Shown piece after piece: positions 18,636-27,092 of a stretch of DNA of 64,000 nucleotides. The stretch lies in the NCBI GenBank assembly GCA_028285145.1, contig JANQQC010000065.1, positions 36,032 through 100,031 of the forward strand, written 5' to 3'. The notes below the pieces were generated by a model that was not told where the DNA came from, did no database searches, and saw only the letters and a program-made list of their open reading frames with translations. This DNA comes from Hyphomonadaceae bacterium (GTDB taxonomy: Bacteria; Pseudomonadota; Alphaproteobacteria; Caulobacterales; Hyphomonadaceae). Position 1 is the first letter of the stretch. Each line of letters starts with the position of its first letter. Made by a program: the position numbers and the translations under genes.

Positions 18636-19426
18636 TGCGCGAAGCGCCCCTCACCCTTCTCACCGGCGAAACCACGCATAAGCGGTTCGTGCCATTCGAG
18701 CAGCGCTTTAGATACAAGCTCTTCATGATCGATATCGACATCGATCGGTTAGACGATGCTCACCAAGTATCCCCGTTCTTCTCTGTGAACCGTCCGGGCG
18801 TGTTCTCGTTCTCCGAGAAAGATCATGGCTCCCGCGGGGCATGCTCCCTGCGCGAATGGGCCGACGCGAAATTCAGGGAAGCCGGCGTGGAACTCGCTGG
18901 TGGCGCAGTCCGTCTCACCACGTTCCCGCGCCATCTCTTTTACAAGTTCGCACCCATCTCGCTCTGGTTCGGCTACGACGCGGACGGCGATGTGAAGGGC
19001 GTCATCTACGAGGTGAACAACACGTTTGGCGAGACGCACTGTTACGTTGCTGCGACGGCTTCAGACTCCGTCAGCCTTCATGAAGCGGACAAGGTTTTCC
19101 ACGTCTCACCCTTCTTTGACATCTCTGGCCAGTATCGCTTCACGCTCCGCCCACCGGAGAAAGGCGTCAATCTCATCGTTGATAGCGTGGGCAGTGAAAC
19201 GCGAACCCATATGGCGACCATTCAGACGCGCAGAATGCCTGCAACCAGTGCTAATCTTCTGAAAACAGCGGTATCTCGGCCTTTATCCTCCATTGGCGTG
19301 ACTTTGGGAATTCACTGGGAGGCGCTAAAGTTGTGGTTGAAGGGCGCGAAATATCACTCAAAACCGACGCCGCCATCGAGAGAGGCGACTGTGGCAATGG
19401 GCAAGACCAAGGAACCAGCGGCATGA
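18635..19426 (+). CDS. DUF1365 protein
   Basis: A 263-residue protein starting MREAPLTLLTGETTHKRFVPFEQRFRY. It has the conserved core FPRHLFYKFAPISLWFGYD and FGETHCYV of DUF1365. No catalytic role is established; genomic linkage to cyclopropane-fatty-acid synthase and the FAD protein is strong in Proteobacteria, so a function in membrane-lipid modification is likely. The start overlaps the FAD gene stop, and its stop overlaps the cfa start. Confidence 0.9.
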   Translation: MREAPLTLLTGETTHKRFVPFEQRFRYKLFMIDIDIDRLDDAHQVSPFFSVNRPGVFSFSEKDHGSRGACSLREWADAKFREAGVELAGGAVRLTTFPRHLFYKFAPISLWFGYDADGDVKGVIYEVNNTFGETHCYVAATASDSVSLHEADKVFHVSPFFDISGQYRFTLRPPEKGVNLIVDSVGSETRTHMATIQTRRMPATSANLLKTAVSRPLSSIGVTLGIHWEALKLWLKGAKYHSKPTPPSREATVAMGKTKEPAA

Positions 19427-20643
19427 CCACTATCAAAGCGACTGCCAAGACAATCCGCCAGCTGGACGATGTTCCCGCGAGCTTCAAACTGGCTGCGCTC
19501 GCCCTACTGCGCGCGCGCCGAGGATCGCTGGAAGTGACGTTGCCGGATCAGCGCGTGATCCTGTTCGACCACGGCATCGACGGCCCGCATGCAAAGGTGA
19601 CATTCCTCGACTATGCCGTGGCGAAGCGCGCCATGGCCGGGGGCGATGTCGGCTTTGCTGAGTCCTACATGGATGGCGAGTGGGAGACACCGGACCTCAC
19701 CAATGTCCTCCGGTTCTTCTCTGCAAACTTCGAAGCAGCCGGTCAACTAGCGGTTGGTGGAGCCGTCGTTCGGGCCGTAAACCTTCTGCGCCACATGTTC
19801 AATCGGAACAGCAAAAGCGGCGCGCGGCGAAACATCACTGCACACTACGATCTTGGAAACGAATTCTATGGTCTTTGGCTGGACCCGAGCATGACCTATT
19901 CATCGGCTCGGTTTGACAGCCCGAACCAGTCGCTTGAGCAAGGTCAGCACACCAAGTATGCGAGCATCTGCGATGGTCTGTCAGCGGGACCGGACAGCAA
20001 CCTCCTTGAGATCGGATGCGGCTGGGGCGGTTTTGCAGAGTATGCCGCAAAAGAGCGAGGGTCCAAGGTAACCTGCCTGACGATTTCGCCCTCTCAGCGA
20101 GAGTACGCCCAGAAGAGAATGTTTGATCGGGGCCTGAATGATCGCGTCGAAATCCGACTTGAGGACTACCGCGATCATACCGGATCCTATGACGGCGTTG
20201 CCTCGATTGAGATGTTTGAAGCCGTCGGAGAGCGCTACTGGCCGAGCTATTTTGCCAAAGTTGCAGAGGTTTTGAAGGATGGCGGACGCGCGGCGCTGCA
20301 GATCATCACAATCGACGACAAGCTGTTCCCTCGCTATCGCAAGCGCGCCGATTTCATCCAGCGCTACATTTTTCCAGGCGGTATGCTACCAAGCGAAGCG
20401 GTGCTGAAGGATAAGGTCGCAACGGCCGGCCTGCGCTATGACGGCGCAAGCCTCTTCGGTCAGGATTATGCGCGTACATGCGCAGAGTGGCGGCGGTCAT
20501 TCAATGATGCGTGGGACCGTGTTGAAGGCCTCGGCTTCGACTTTGCGTTCAAGCAGATGTGGAACTTCTATCTCAGCTATTGCGAAGCCGGGTTCCTCGA
20601 TGGGCGCATCAATGTCGGCCAGTTCCAGTTGGCAAAGGCCTAG
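19423..20643 (+). CDS. cfa: Cyclopropane-fatty-acyl-phospholipid synthase
   Basis: A 406-residue SAM-dependent methyltransferase that adds a methylene bridge to unsaturated acyl chains in membrane phospholipids. The signature HYDLGNEFYGLWLDPSMTYS is followed by SAM motif I LLEIGCGWGGFAEYA and by the CFA-specific FIQRYIFPGGMLPS. The start is set by an ATGA overlap with DUF1365. Its stop codon shares CTAG (20640-20643) with the convergent iron-sulfur photolyase gene. In Rhodobacter a cfa gene belongs to the singlet-oxygen RpoE regulon. Confidence 0.95.
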   Translation: MTTIKATAKTIRQLDDVPASFKLAALALLRARRGSLEVTLPDQRVILFDHGIDGPHAKVTFLDYAVAKRAMAGGDVGFAESYMDGEWETPDLTNVLRFFSANFEAAGQLAVGGAVVRAVNLLRHMFNRNSKSGARRNITAHYDLGNEFYGLWLDPSMTYSSARFDSPNQSLEQGQHTKYASICDGLSAGPDSNLLEIGCGWGGFAEYAAKERGSKVTCLTISPSQREYAQKRMFDRGLNDRVEIRLEDYRDHTGSYDGVASIEMFEAVGERYWPSYFAKVAEVLKDGGRAALQIITIDDKLFPRYRKRADFIQRYIFPGGMLPSEAVLKDKVATAGLRYDGASLFGQDYARTCAEWRRSFNDAWDRVEGLGFDFAFKQMWNFYLSYCEAGFLDGRINVGQFQLAKA

Positions 20644-22169
20644 ATCCCTATCGACTTGAGGTAGCCCTCAGCGTTTTCCTTGATCGCCTCGAGCTCTTCG
20701 TCGCTCTTCTTCTCCAGATTGGCATAAATCAGGCCCATGCGTCCATTAGAGCGTAGCTGGTCCGCGTTGCGGGCAATGAAGTCCCAGTAGAGATAGTTGA
20801 ACGGGCATGCACCCTCGCCGGTCTTCTTGCGTACGTCATAAGCGCAGTTCGAGCAGTAATCGGACATCCGATTGATGTAAGCTCCGCTGGAGGCATAAGG
20901 CTTGGAGGCCACGACGCCGCCATCGGCATAGATGGCCATTCCATGCGTGTTTGGCAGCTCGACCCACTCATAGGCATCGGCATAAACGGCCATGTACCAT
21001 TCGTTTACGTGGTCTGGATGTATGCCGGCGATCAGGGCGAAATTGCCGGTGATCATCAATCTCTGAATGTGGTGGGCGTAAGCGTTTTCCTTGGTCTGCC
21101 GAACGGCCTGAGAGAGGCAGGTCATGTCAGTGTCGCCCGTCCAGTAGAAGTCCGGCAGGTCGCGAGACGCGTTGAGCGCATTCATGTCTTTATAGTCAGG
21201 CATTTTGAGCCAGTAGACGCCGCGGACATACTCTCGCCAGCCGATGATCTGCCGAATGAAACCTTCTACCGCATTCAGTGGCGCGCGATCATTCTTCCAC
21301 TCTTCCTCCGCGCGCTCGCACAGGTCGAGTGGCTCTAGCAGACCGCAATTGAGGTACATCGACAGGATAGAGTGCCACATCCACGGCTCATCCATGGCCA
21401 TGGCGTCCTGATAGTCTCCAAAGCCCGGAAGGATGTTCTCCATGAAGTGATCCCGGGCTTCCTCTGCCCCCGCGCGTTTCGTGGCGAACGAAAAAGAGTC
21501 CAGATCACCGAAATGATTGTCGAACCGCTCGGCGACATCTTCGATGGCTCCCTTGTCGATTTCGTCGGGACTGGTGAACCACCGCGCGGGTGTCGATTTC
21601 GATTTAGGGAGCTTTTTCCGGTTGTCCTGATCGTAGTTCCATTCGCCGCCCGCAGGATCGTCCCCTTCCATGAGGAGCCCGGTCTTGCGGCGCATCTCGC
21701 GATAGAAGTACTCCATACGGAGTTCCTTCCGCCCGTCAGCCCATTCGCGGAATGTCTCTTCTGAACATAGGAAGCGGTTGTCATCCCGAAGCTCGACGTC
21801 GCAACCGAACGCATCGCTCCAGGTCTGCATGTCCTCCAGCAGCCGCCATTCACCGGGCTTCGTGACAACGACGCGGTCAATGTCGGAGTTGTCAGACAGG
21901 TATGCTCGCACAACGGCTTTCAGGCTATCGGCGTCCATATCGTCGCTGATCTTCCGATAGCGAACACTATATCCTTCACCTCGCAGCGCCTCAGCGTGTT
22001 GGCGCATGGCGGCAAAGAGAAATGCAATCTTCTTCTTGTGATGCCGGACGTATGTTGCCTCGTCATGGACCTCCGCCATGACGATCAGATCATTGTCCTT
22101 GTCGGCATCCGACAGGCTGGAGATATTCAGTGACAGCTGGTCTCCAAGGACCAGTCGGATCGTGGCCAT
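20640..22169 (-). CDS. Iron-sulfur bacterial cryptochrome/photolyase (PhrB-like, (6-4) photolyase group)
   Basis: A 509-residue protein of the FeS-BCP group. Four cysteines at 351, 439, 442 and 455 match the [4Fe-4S] ligands of Agrobacterium PhrB (350, 438, 441, 454). The paired histidines of the repair site are present at 366-367 (YAHHIQR), as is the surrounding TGNFALIAGIHPDHVNEWYM. It probably repairs (6-4) photoproducts, complementing the class I enzyme at 15856. It starts immediately after the DUF6134 stop and is the last gene of the ChrR-like operon. Confidence 0.93.
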   Translation of the reverse strand: MATIRLVLGDQLSLNISSLSDADKDNDLIVMAEVHDEATYVRHHKKKIAFLFAAMRQHAEALRGEGYSVRYRKISDDMDADSLKAVVRAYLSDNSDIDRVVVTKPGEWRLLEDMQTWSDAFGCDVELRDDNRFLCSEETFREWADGRKELRMEYFYREMRRKTGLLMEGDDPAGGEWNYDQDNRKKLPKSKSTPARWFTSPDEIDKGAIEDVAERFDNHFGDLDSFSFATKRAGAEEARDHFMENILPGFGDYQDAMAMDEPWMWHSILSMYLNCGLLEPLDLCERAEEEWKNDRAPLNAVEGFIRQIIGWREYVRGVYWLKMPDYKDMNALNASRDLPDFYWTGDTDMTCLSQAVRQTKENAYAHHIQRLMITGNFALIAGIHPDHVNEWYMAVYADAYEWVELPNTHGMAIYADGGVVASKPYASSGAYINRMSDYCSNCAYDVRKKTGEGACPFNYLYWDFIARNADQLRSNGRMGLIYANLEKKSDEELEAIKENAEGYLKSIGI

Positions 22170-22838
22170 CTAGTAGAGCTGACGGAGCCGATATTCGATG
22201 GCCTGTCCGCGAGCCTCAAAGGCCAGCTTCACCCACCGGCCGGCATCGTCGTACCATAGGTCAACGGTAATATCCGACGTCAGACGGTAGTGGTCTGCAG
22301 GCACGCTTTGGCCCCCGATCATGACATTGTCGCGACCAATCTGTTCAACCTTAATATCCAGCAGCTCGCCGTCTTCTGTCGACAGCATCACATCACTGTA
22401 CATCTGTTTGATATTCCAATGGCTGGACGGAATGATGTCGGCAGGAGCTTCGCCCGTATAGGCCGTCCCATCGATTGTCAGTGTATCCCCTTCTCGATCC
22501 GCATCGACACTAGTCCTGTCGCCATCGTCATTGGTCTGGCCGGACAGGGAAACCAGTTTTCCGTCCTGCCATTTCTCTGTGCTGTCGAGCGAATAGCGAA
22601 ACACCGTGATCGGACCGAGGCCGGCTTTCAGATCAACATCAGTCGTCACCTGCAGGGTGCCGTCCTCAGCCTTGTCAAAGCTGAGGATATGATCACCGAA
22701 AGGTTTTCCTTTTCGCAGCACCTCGAAGGAGATTTGATCGCCTGCGCTCGGGGTCCATGGGTCCGGCGCGGGGACATTATCGGCCAGTGCGGTCTGGGCA
22801 ACAGCGGCTGCAAGTACGATCGATGCGAGATGCCTCAT
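22170..22838 (-). CDS. Secreted DUF6134 protein
   Basis: A 222-residue protein with a signal peptide (residues 1-19, ending ALADN). The mature part is beta-rich and includes GKPFGDHILSF, SSHWNI and IGGQSVPADHYRLTSD, segments of the DUF6134 family, whose fold may be lipocalin- or beta-barrel-like. The ATG at 22838 overlaps the stop of the ChrR-like gene (TGATG) and has GGAG 9 bases upstream. It is periplasmic by its signal. Its link to photolyase and ChrR suggests a role in photo-oxidative stress, but this is inference. Confidence 0.75.
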   Translation of the reverse strand: MRHLASIVLAAAVAQTALADNVPAPDPWTPSAGDQISFEVLRKGKPFGDHILSFDKAEDGTLQVTTDVDLKAGLGPITVFRYSLDSTEKWQDGKLVSLSGQTNDDGDRTSVDADREGDTLTIDGTAYTGEAPADIIPSSHWNIKQMYSDVMLSTEDGELLDIKVEQIGRDNVMIGGQSVPADHYRLTSDITVDLWYDDAGRWVKLAFEARGQAIEYRLRQLY

Positions 22839-23386
22839 CAACTCAATCTCCAAAATGGTTTCCTGTCTTGTGCAACAAAGCAGACACAGGTTTCGTTCCC
22901 CACAGCCATGGGTTTGTGTTCTTCGCCGGGCACGCCGAAGGCAATTTCACCCACCTGATAGGTATGCTCGCCGTCAGATAGCGCACCTTGAAGCACCAGC
23001 GTCGCCTCTAGTGCGCTGTGGCGATGTTTCGGTGCGGATTTGCCGGCTTTCAGGCGCATAAACTTCGTGTGAGGCGTATGTCCACGCGCATACTCCACAC
23101 CGGAGAACCCGGTTTTCCATGGAAGTCGTTCAAGATCCGCCTCCAGTATGGAGGTGCTGGTTTCCTTCGTCCGATAAGGCATTGCTCGCCGTTGGAAGTG
23201 CGTTGGGCGGGTGGCCTCGTCGACGTTTTCAAGCAGCACACCGCCAATCGCCGCCCAGATGTCGTTCCGGTCACGGCCTGCGGCATTCAGATTCAAATGC
23301 GCGTCGGCAAGGAGAGTCATTCCCTGCGAAAGAGATCCTGACGCATGATCGAGCATGAATGCGTCGTATGTAGGGTCTTTAAACAC
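22838..23386 (-). CDS. ChrR-like cupin protein without the anti-sigma zinc site
   Basis: A 182-residue protein aligned by eye with ChrR, the zinc anti-sigma factor that holds RpoE. The C-terminal cupin keeps its metal ligands: His121, His123 and Glu127 in KHRHSALEATLVLQGA, and His157 in GEEHKPM. The N-terminal domain keeps the helical pattern LDHASGSLSQGMTLLADAHL but has lost the two cysteines of CxxC (Asn34 and Gly37 occupy the sites) and the first histidine; only His30 remains. The start is a GTG at 23386. No ECF sigma gene is adjacent, unlike rpoE-chrR. It may be a sensor paralogue or an inactive regulator. Confidence 0.75.
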   Translation of the reverse strand: MFKDPTYDAFMLDHASGSLSQGMTLLADAHLNLNAAGRDRNDIWAAIGGVLLENVDEATRPTHFQRRAMPYRTKETSTSILEADLERLPWKTGFSGVEYARGHTPHTKFMRLKAGKSAPKHRHSALEATLVLQGALSDGEHTYQVGEIAFGVPGEEHKPMAVGNETCVCFVAQDRKPFWRLS

Positions 23387-23415
23387 GTTTTTCCGGCCTT
23401 GTTACTGTCAGTTTT

Positions 23416-23444
23416 TCTTACGTAAGCTCTGATAAATCGGATCA
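23416..23444 (-). promoter_or_regulatory. ECF11 (RpoE/ChrR-type) promoter for the ChrR-like operon
   Basis: On the minus strand TGATCC (23444-23439) is followed by 16 bases and CGTAAGA (23422-23416). This is the expected -35/-10 pair, with spacing identical to the promoter at 15795. The inferred transcript starts about 20 bases before the GTG at 23386. The same 120-base gap carries the start of cysK on the other strand. Confidence 0.7.
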
Positions 23445-23507
23445 CTTCGGGTGGTTGTGTTTCACAGCAGCGGTCCCTAGCTTTGGCCCGGTAAAAACAG
23501 GTGATCC

Positions 23508-24512
23508 ATGCAGATTCTCCCGTCCGTTGTGGACGCCATAGGCAACACGCCGCTTATTCGGTTGAACAAACTCTCCGAACTGACGGGCTGTGAGATCCTC
23601 GGAAAGGCCGAATTCCTGAATCCGGGTCAATCCGTGAAGGATCGTGCGGCGCTGGGTATCATTCGCAGCGCAGAGGCTGACGGCAGCCTGAAACCGGGCG
23701 GAACAATTGTCGAAGGAACGGCTGGCAATACCGGGATCGGGCTCGCGCTTGTCGGCAACGCGCTCGGCTACAAAACGGTAATCGTCTTTCCGCGGACCCA
23801 GTCTCAGGAGAAGAAGGATGCGATCAGGATACTGGGCGCGAAGCTGATTGAGGTGGATGCGGTCCCTTACTCCAATCCCAATCACTATGCCCGCTATTCG
23901 GGCACCCTTGCCGAAGAGCTGGCGAGCAGTGAGCCAAATGGTGCGATCTGGGCAAACCAGTTCGACAACACCGCGAACCGGGATGCGCATGGCGCTTCGA
24001 CCGGGCCGGAAATCTTCGCCCAGACGGATGGAAAGGTGGATGGCTTTATCTGTGCCGTCGGTTCCGGAGGGACATTGGCAGGCGTTGCCATGGCGCTCAG
24101 GGAGCGGAACAAGGACATCAAGATCGGCATCGCTGATCCCGGTGGAGCGGCGCTCTACGGCTACTATGCCGAAGGTGAACTGAAGGCGGAAGGAACCTCA
24201 ATCACGGAGGGGATCGGTCAGTCGCGGATCACCGCCAATCTCGAAGGTCTTACCGTCGACTATGCCTATCGTTGCAGTGACGACGAAGCGCTGCATATCC
24301 TTTACGATCTCGTGCTGGACGAAGGTCTCTGCTTGGGCGGATCAGCCGGCATCAATCTCGCCGGAGCAGTTCGAATGGCAAAAGAGATGGGCCCCGGTCA
24401 TACGATTGTGACAATGCTCTGCGACTACGGAAACCGATATCAATCCAAGCTCTACAATCCCGATTTCTTGAGGAGCAAAGATTTACCGACACCCCCATGG
24501 ATGGAGAACTAG
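23508..24512 (+). CDS. cysK: Cysteine synthase A
   Basis: A 334-residue PLP enzyme that makes cysteine from O-acetylserine and sulfide. The PLP lysine lies in LNPGQSVKDRAA, the substrate loop in EGTAGNTGIGLA, and the phosphate-binding glycine run in AVGSGGTLAGVA. Length fits the CysK/beta-synthase family. It is the first gene of a cysK-sseA-metC sulfur operon and is divergent from the ChrR-like operon. A ribosome site ACAGGT sits before the ATG. Confidence 0.93.
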   Translation: MQILPSVVDAIGNTPLIRLNKLSELTGCEILGKAEFLNPGQSVKDRAALGIIRSAEADGSLKPGGTIVEGTAGNTGIGLALVGNALGYKTVIVFPRTQSQEKKDAIRILGAKLIEVDAVPYSNPNHYARYSGTLAEELASSEPNGAIWANQFDNTANRDAHGASTGPEIFAQTDGKVDGFICAVGSGGTLAGVAMALRERNKDIKIGIADPGGAALYGYYAEGELKAEGTSITEGIGQSRITANLEGLTVDYAYRCSDDEALHILYDLVLDEGLCLGGSAGINLAGAVRMAKEMGPGHTIVTMLCDYGNRYQSKLYNPDFLRSKDLPTPPWMEN

Positions 24513-24514
24513 GC

Positions 24515-25351
24515 ATGGAAACTGGAGATCCCCTGGTCTCGGCATCCTGGCTGCTTGAGAACATTAGTGCCCCTGATGCTCGTATCCTCGACGCGACATG
24601 GATCCCTTCTTTTGCGAACGCTGATCGGACGGGTCGCAGCTCATATGAGTCGGGACATATCCCCGGTGCCGTCTTTTTCGACATTGATGAGATTGCGGAC
24701 AAAGAGTCGGACCTTCCGCACATGATGCCGAACTCCGTTGTCTTCGCCTCTCGGGCGCGTAAGCTTGGAATTGGCGACGGCAATCGGATCGTCGTCTACG
24801 ACTCCAATAATTTCTTCGCCTCTGCGCGCGCCTGGTGGATGCTGCGGGCGATGGGGCATTCCGATGTAAAGGTTCTGGACGGCGGCCTAACGGCTTGGAC
24901 GGATGCTGGTGGTGAGCTTGAGGACCTGCCCCCGGTGTCGGCGGAGCGTCATTTCACACCTCGTGTGCGGGCTGACCTTCTCAAAACGGCTGATCAGGTG
25001 CTGGACGCCAATGGAATGCCTATTCTGGATGCGCGCCCTGCTGATCGTTTCTTCGGACGTGCGCCTGAACCTCGCGCTGATCTCCGTTCAGGCCATATCC
25101 CCGGTAGCAGCAACGTGCCGTCAGACTCCCTGATTGGGCCGGACGGGAAGATGAAGTCTGCGAAAGAGCTGAAAGACTTGCTTCCTGGGGGTGAGGAACC
25201 CGTGATCTGCACGTGCGGCTCCGGTGTGTCGGCCGCTGTGATTGCGCTCGCGCTCGCGCGGATCGGTAATTACAATGCGGCTGTCTATGACGGATCGTGG
25301 TCTGAGTGGGGCGCGAACGCAGAGCTGCCGATCGCGACTGAAACGGTGTGA
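24515..25351 (+). CDS. sseA: 3-mercaptopyruvate sulfurtransferase
   Basis: A 278-residue tandem rhodanese. The N-terminal domain (residues 10-130) has DATWIPS and SGHIPGAVFFD. The catalytic domain follows with the active-site loop CTCGSGVSA, whose CGSGVSA sequence is the mercaptopyruvate rather than thiosulfate type. It transfers sulfur from 3-mercaptopyruvate to thiol acceptors or cyanide. The ATG at 24515 has GGAG 8 to 9 bases upstream; an ATG at 24497 overlapping cysK is the alternative. It shares a GTGA overlap with metC. Confidence 0.9.
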   Translation: METGDPLVSASWLLENISAPDARILDATWIPSFANADRTGRSSYESGHIPGAVFFDIDEIADKESDLPHMMPNSVVFASRARKLGIGDGNRIVVYDSNNFFASARAWWMLRAMGHSDVKVLDGGLTAWTDAGGELEDLPPVSAERHFTPRVRADLLKTADQVLDANGMPILDARPADRFFGRAPEPRADLRSGHIPGSSNVPSDSLIGPDGKMKSAKELKDLLPGGEEPVICTCGSGVSAAVIALALARIGNYNAAVYDGSWSEWGANAELPIATETV

Positions 25352-26502
25352 CCGACCGAAAGCTGCCCACCTCCCTTATCCATCTGCCGGGCGCGCCTGA
25401 TAGGCGGACGGTGAACCCTCCCATCGAACGGGCATCGACCCTCCTCTTCGAGACAGAGGAAACGCTTTATGGGCCAAAGCCGACCTATGGACGGCTTGGC
25501 CTGCAGGTTCATCGTGAGCTTGAAGAGGCCCTTTGCCTTGTCGAGGGCGCTGATTTCGCCCAGCTGGCTCCCTCCGGGCTTACGGCTTGTGCAATGTCCA
25601 TCGCGAGTATTGTCCGGTCGGGCGATCACATCCTGATATCGGACAGCCTATACGGGCCGACGCGCCGCTTCTGCGAGCGGCGTCTGGCAAGCATGGGCGT
25701 TACGTCCACTCGTTTCGCCCCTCGCGCAACGGACGCGCTGGAGGGGCTGGTCAAGGAGAACACCACGGCAATCTTCCTCGAAGTCCCAGGATCGCTGACC
25801 TTCGAGGTTTCCGATACGCCAGCGATTGTCCGTTTGGCGAAGGAGCGCGGGCTGAAGACCGTTCTCGACAACACATGGGGAGCCGGTATCCACTACCGCC
25901 CGCTGGATTTCGGCGTCGATATCTCGGTGCAGGCGCTGACAAAGTATCCTGTCGGACACGCCGATGCGTTTGGCGGTGCCGTTCTGACCAGAGACAAGGC
26001 GCTTGCCGGTAGAATAGGTGCAACGGCCGAAGACTGGGGCCTCTCACTCGGACCGGAAGATGCCTACGCAGCGCTTCGCGGCATGCGAACGTTGCCGACA
26101 CGGCTGCAGGCCCATGAGCGCGCAGGCCTCATCGTCTCTGAATGGCTTCAGACGCATGAAAAAGTGTATCAGGTCCTGAACCCTGCCCTGCCGTCGCACC
26201 CCGACCACGCCATCTGGCAACGCGACTTCTCCGGATCGAATGGTTTGTTCGGCGTCATCCTCAAGCCTTGCAGCAAAACGTCCCTGGACAAGATGATTGG
26301 ATCACTCTCGCTTTTCCGGCTGGGCTTTTCATGGGGTGGGTTCGAGAGCCTTCTGATCCCCTGCGGTGAGCAACTAAATCGAATGGACTCTGATTGGACA
26401 GCGCAGATGCCCGGACCGCTCCTGCGGCTTCATATCGGCCTTGAGGATACAGATGACCTGATTGCGGAACTGGATCGCGCACTGGCGCATCTGACAGAGT
26501 AA
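25348..26502 (+). CDS. metC: Cystathionine beta-lyase
   Basis: A 384-residue Cys/Met-metabolism PLP enzyme. The segments RRTVNPPIERASTLLF, YGRLGLQVHRELEEAL, LDNTWGAG and the PLP lysine in SVQALTKYPVGHADAFGG fit cystathionine beta-lyase of the alphaproteobacterial MetC group. It cleaves cystathionine to homocysteine, pyruvate and ammonia. The GTG start overlaps the sseA stop. It converges with the tRNA-Arg gene 8 bases beyond its stop. Confidence 0.88.
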   Translation: MTDRKLPTSLIHLPGAPDRRTVNPPIERASTLLFETEETLYGPKPTYGRLGLQVHRELEEALCLVEGADFAQLAPSGLTACAMSIASIVRSGDHILISDSLYGPTRRFCERRLASMGVTSTRFAPRATDALEGLVKENTTAIFLEVPGSLTFEVSDTPAIVRLAKERGLKTVLDNTWGAGIHYRPLDFGVDISVQALTKYPVGHADAFGGAVLTRDKALAGRIGATAEDWGLSLGPEDAYAALRGMRTLPTRLQAHERAGLIVSEWLQTHEKVYQVLNPALPSHPDHAIWQRDFSGSNGLFGVILKPCSKTSLDKMIGSLSLFRLGFSWGGFESLLIPCGEQLNRMDSDWTAQMPGPLLRLHIGLEDTDDLIAELDRALAHLTE

Positions 26503-26510
26503 GCGGCTGC

Positions 26511-26587
26511 TGGCGACCCCTGCAGGACTTGAACCTGCAACCGTCGGATTAGAAGTCCGGTGCTCTATCCAGTTGAGCTAAGGGGCC
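26511..26587 (-). tRNA. tRNA-Arg (anticodon TCT)
   Basis: A 77-base cloverleaf read on the minus strand. The acceptor stem GGCCCCT pairs with AGGGGTC, the T arm is intact, the anticodon loop is CTTCTAA, and a genomically encoded CCA is at the 3' end (26513-26511). Anticodon TCT reads AGA/AGG arginine codons. Confidence 0.95.
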
Positions 26588-26614
26588 CCATGTCACGCCG
26601 CCTTCGTGGCGTAA

Positions 26615-26920
26615 TCAGTGCGTCCAGGGCTGCTTCCGATCCGCGGCGAAGTTCTCACTGTACGACTTCACCAAGCGCTTGGTTTCTCGCGCCTCTTCGA
26701 CCGTGAAGGTCAGTCCCTCGCGCTTGGCGTAGGCGATAGCGGCATCGCGCGTATCGAATGCCATGCGGACCTGCGAGTTTGTATCGGAAATACTGGTCCA
26801 GCCCATGAGAGGGTCAGACGTTCTGCGCCCTTGATCGAGGAGTTCCAGAACCCAGTCACCCGTTTTCGCGCGCCCCGCCTGCATGGCGCTTTTTCGAGGG
26901 CGGTAGATGCGTGCGTCCAT
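26615..26920 (-). CDS. Complex I accessory subunit, NDUFS4/ETC-complex-I-like
   Basis: A 101-residue protein of the family of the mitochondrial 18-kDa complex I subunit (NDUFS4). It shows the family sequence MDARIYRPRKSAMQAG, then WVLELL, DPLMGWTSISDTNSQVRMAF and AIAYAKREGL, ending in a KSYSENFAADRKQPWTH tail. In Alphaproteobacteria this subunit stabilises NADH:ubiquinone oxidoreductase. It sits between two tRNA genes. The longer open frame upstream runs through the tRNA-Pro gene and is not coding. Confidence 0.9.
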   Translation of the reverse strand: MDARIYRPRKSAMQAGRAKTGDWVLELLDQGRRTSDPLMGWTSISDTNSQVRMAFDTRDAAIAYAKREGLTFTVEEARETKRLVKSYSENFAADRKQPWTH

Positions 26921-26936
26921 GGTCGCCTCGTGAAAA

Positions 26937-27013
<77 letters not shown>

Positions 27014-27092
27014 GACTCCCGTACTAATGGCGAACGCAGCCATGACAACCCCTTTTTCAGCTTGTCTGCAGCGACAATTCGTTCTGCGACGC

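Noticed and set aside
23502..23507. TGATCC just before the cysK start as a second ECF11 -35 element
   Set aside because: No CGTA sequence follows at the required spacing.
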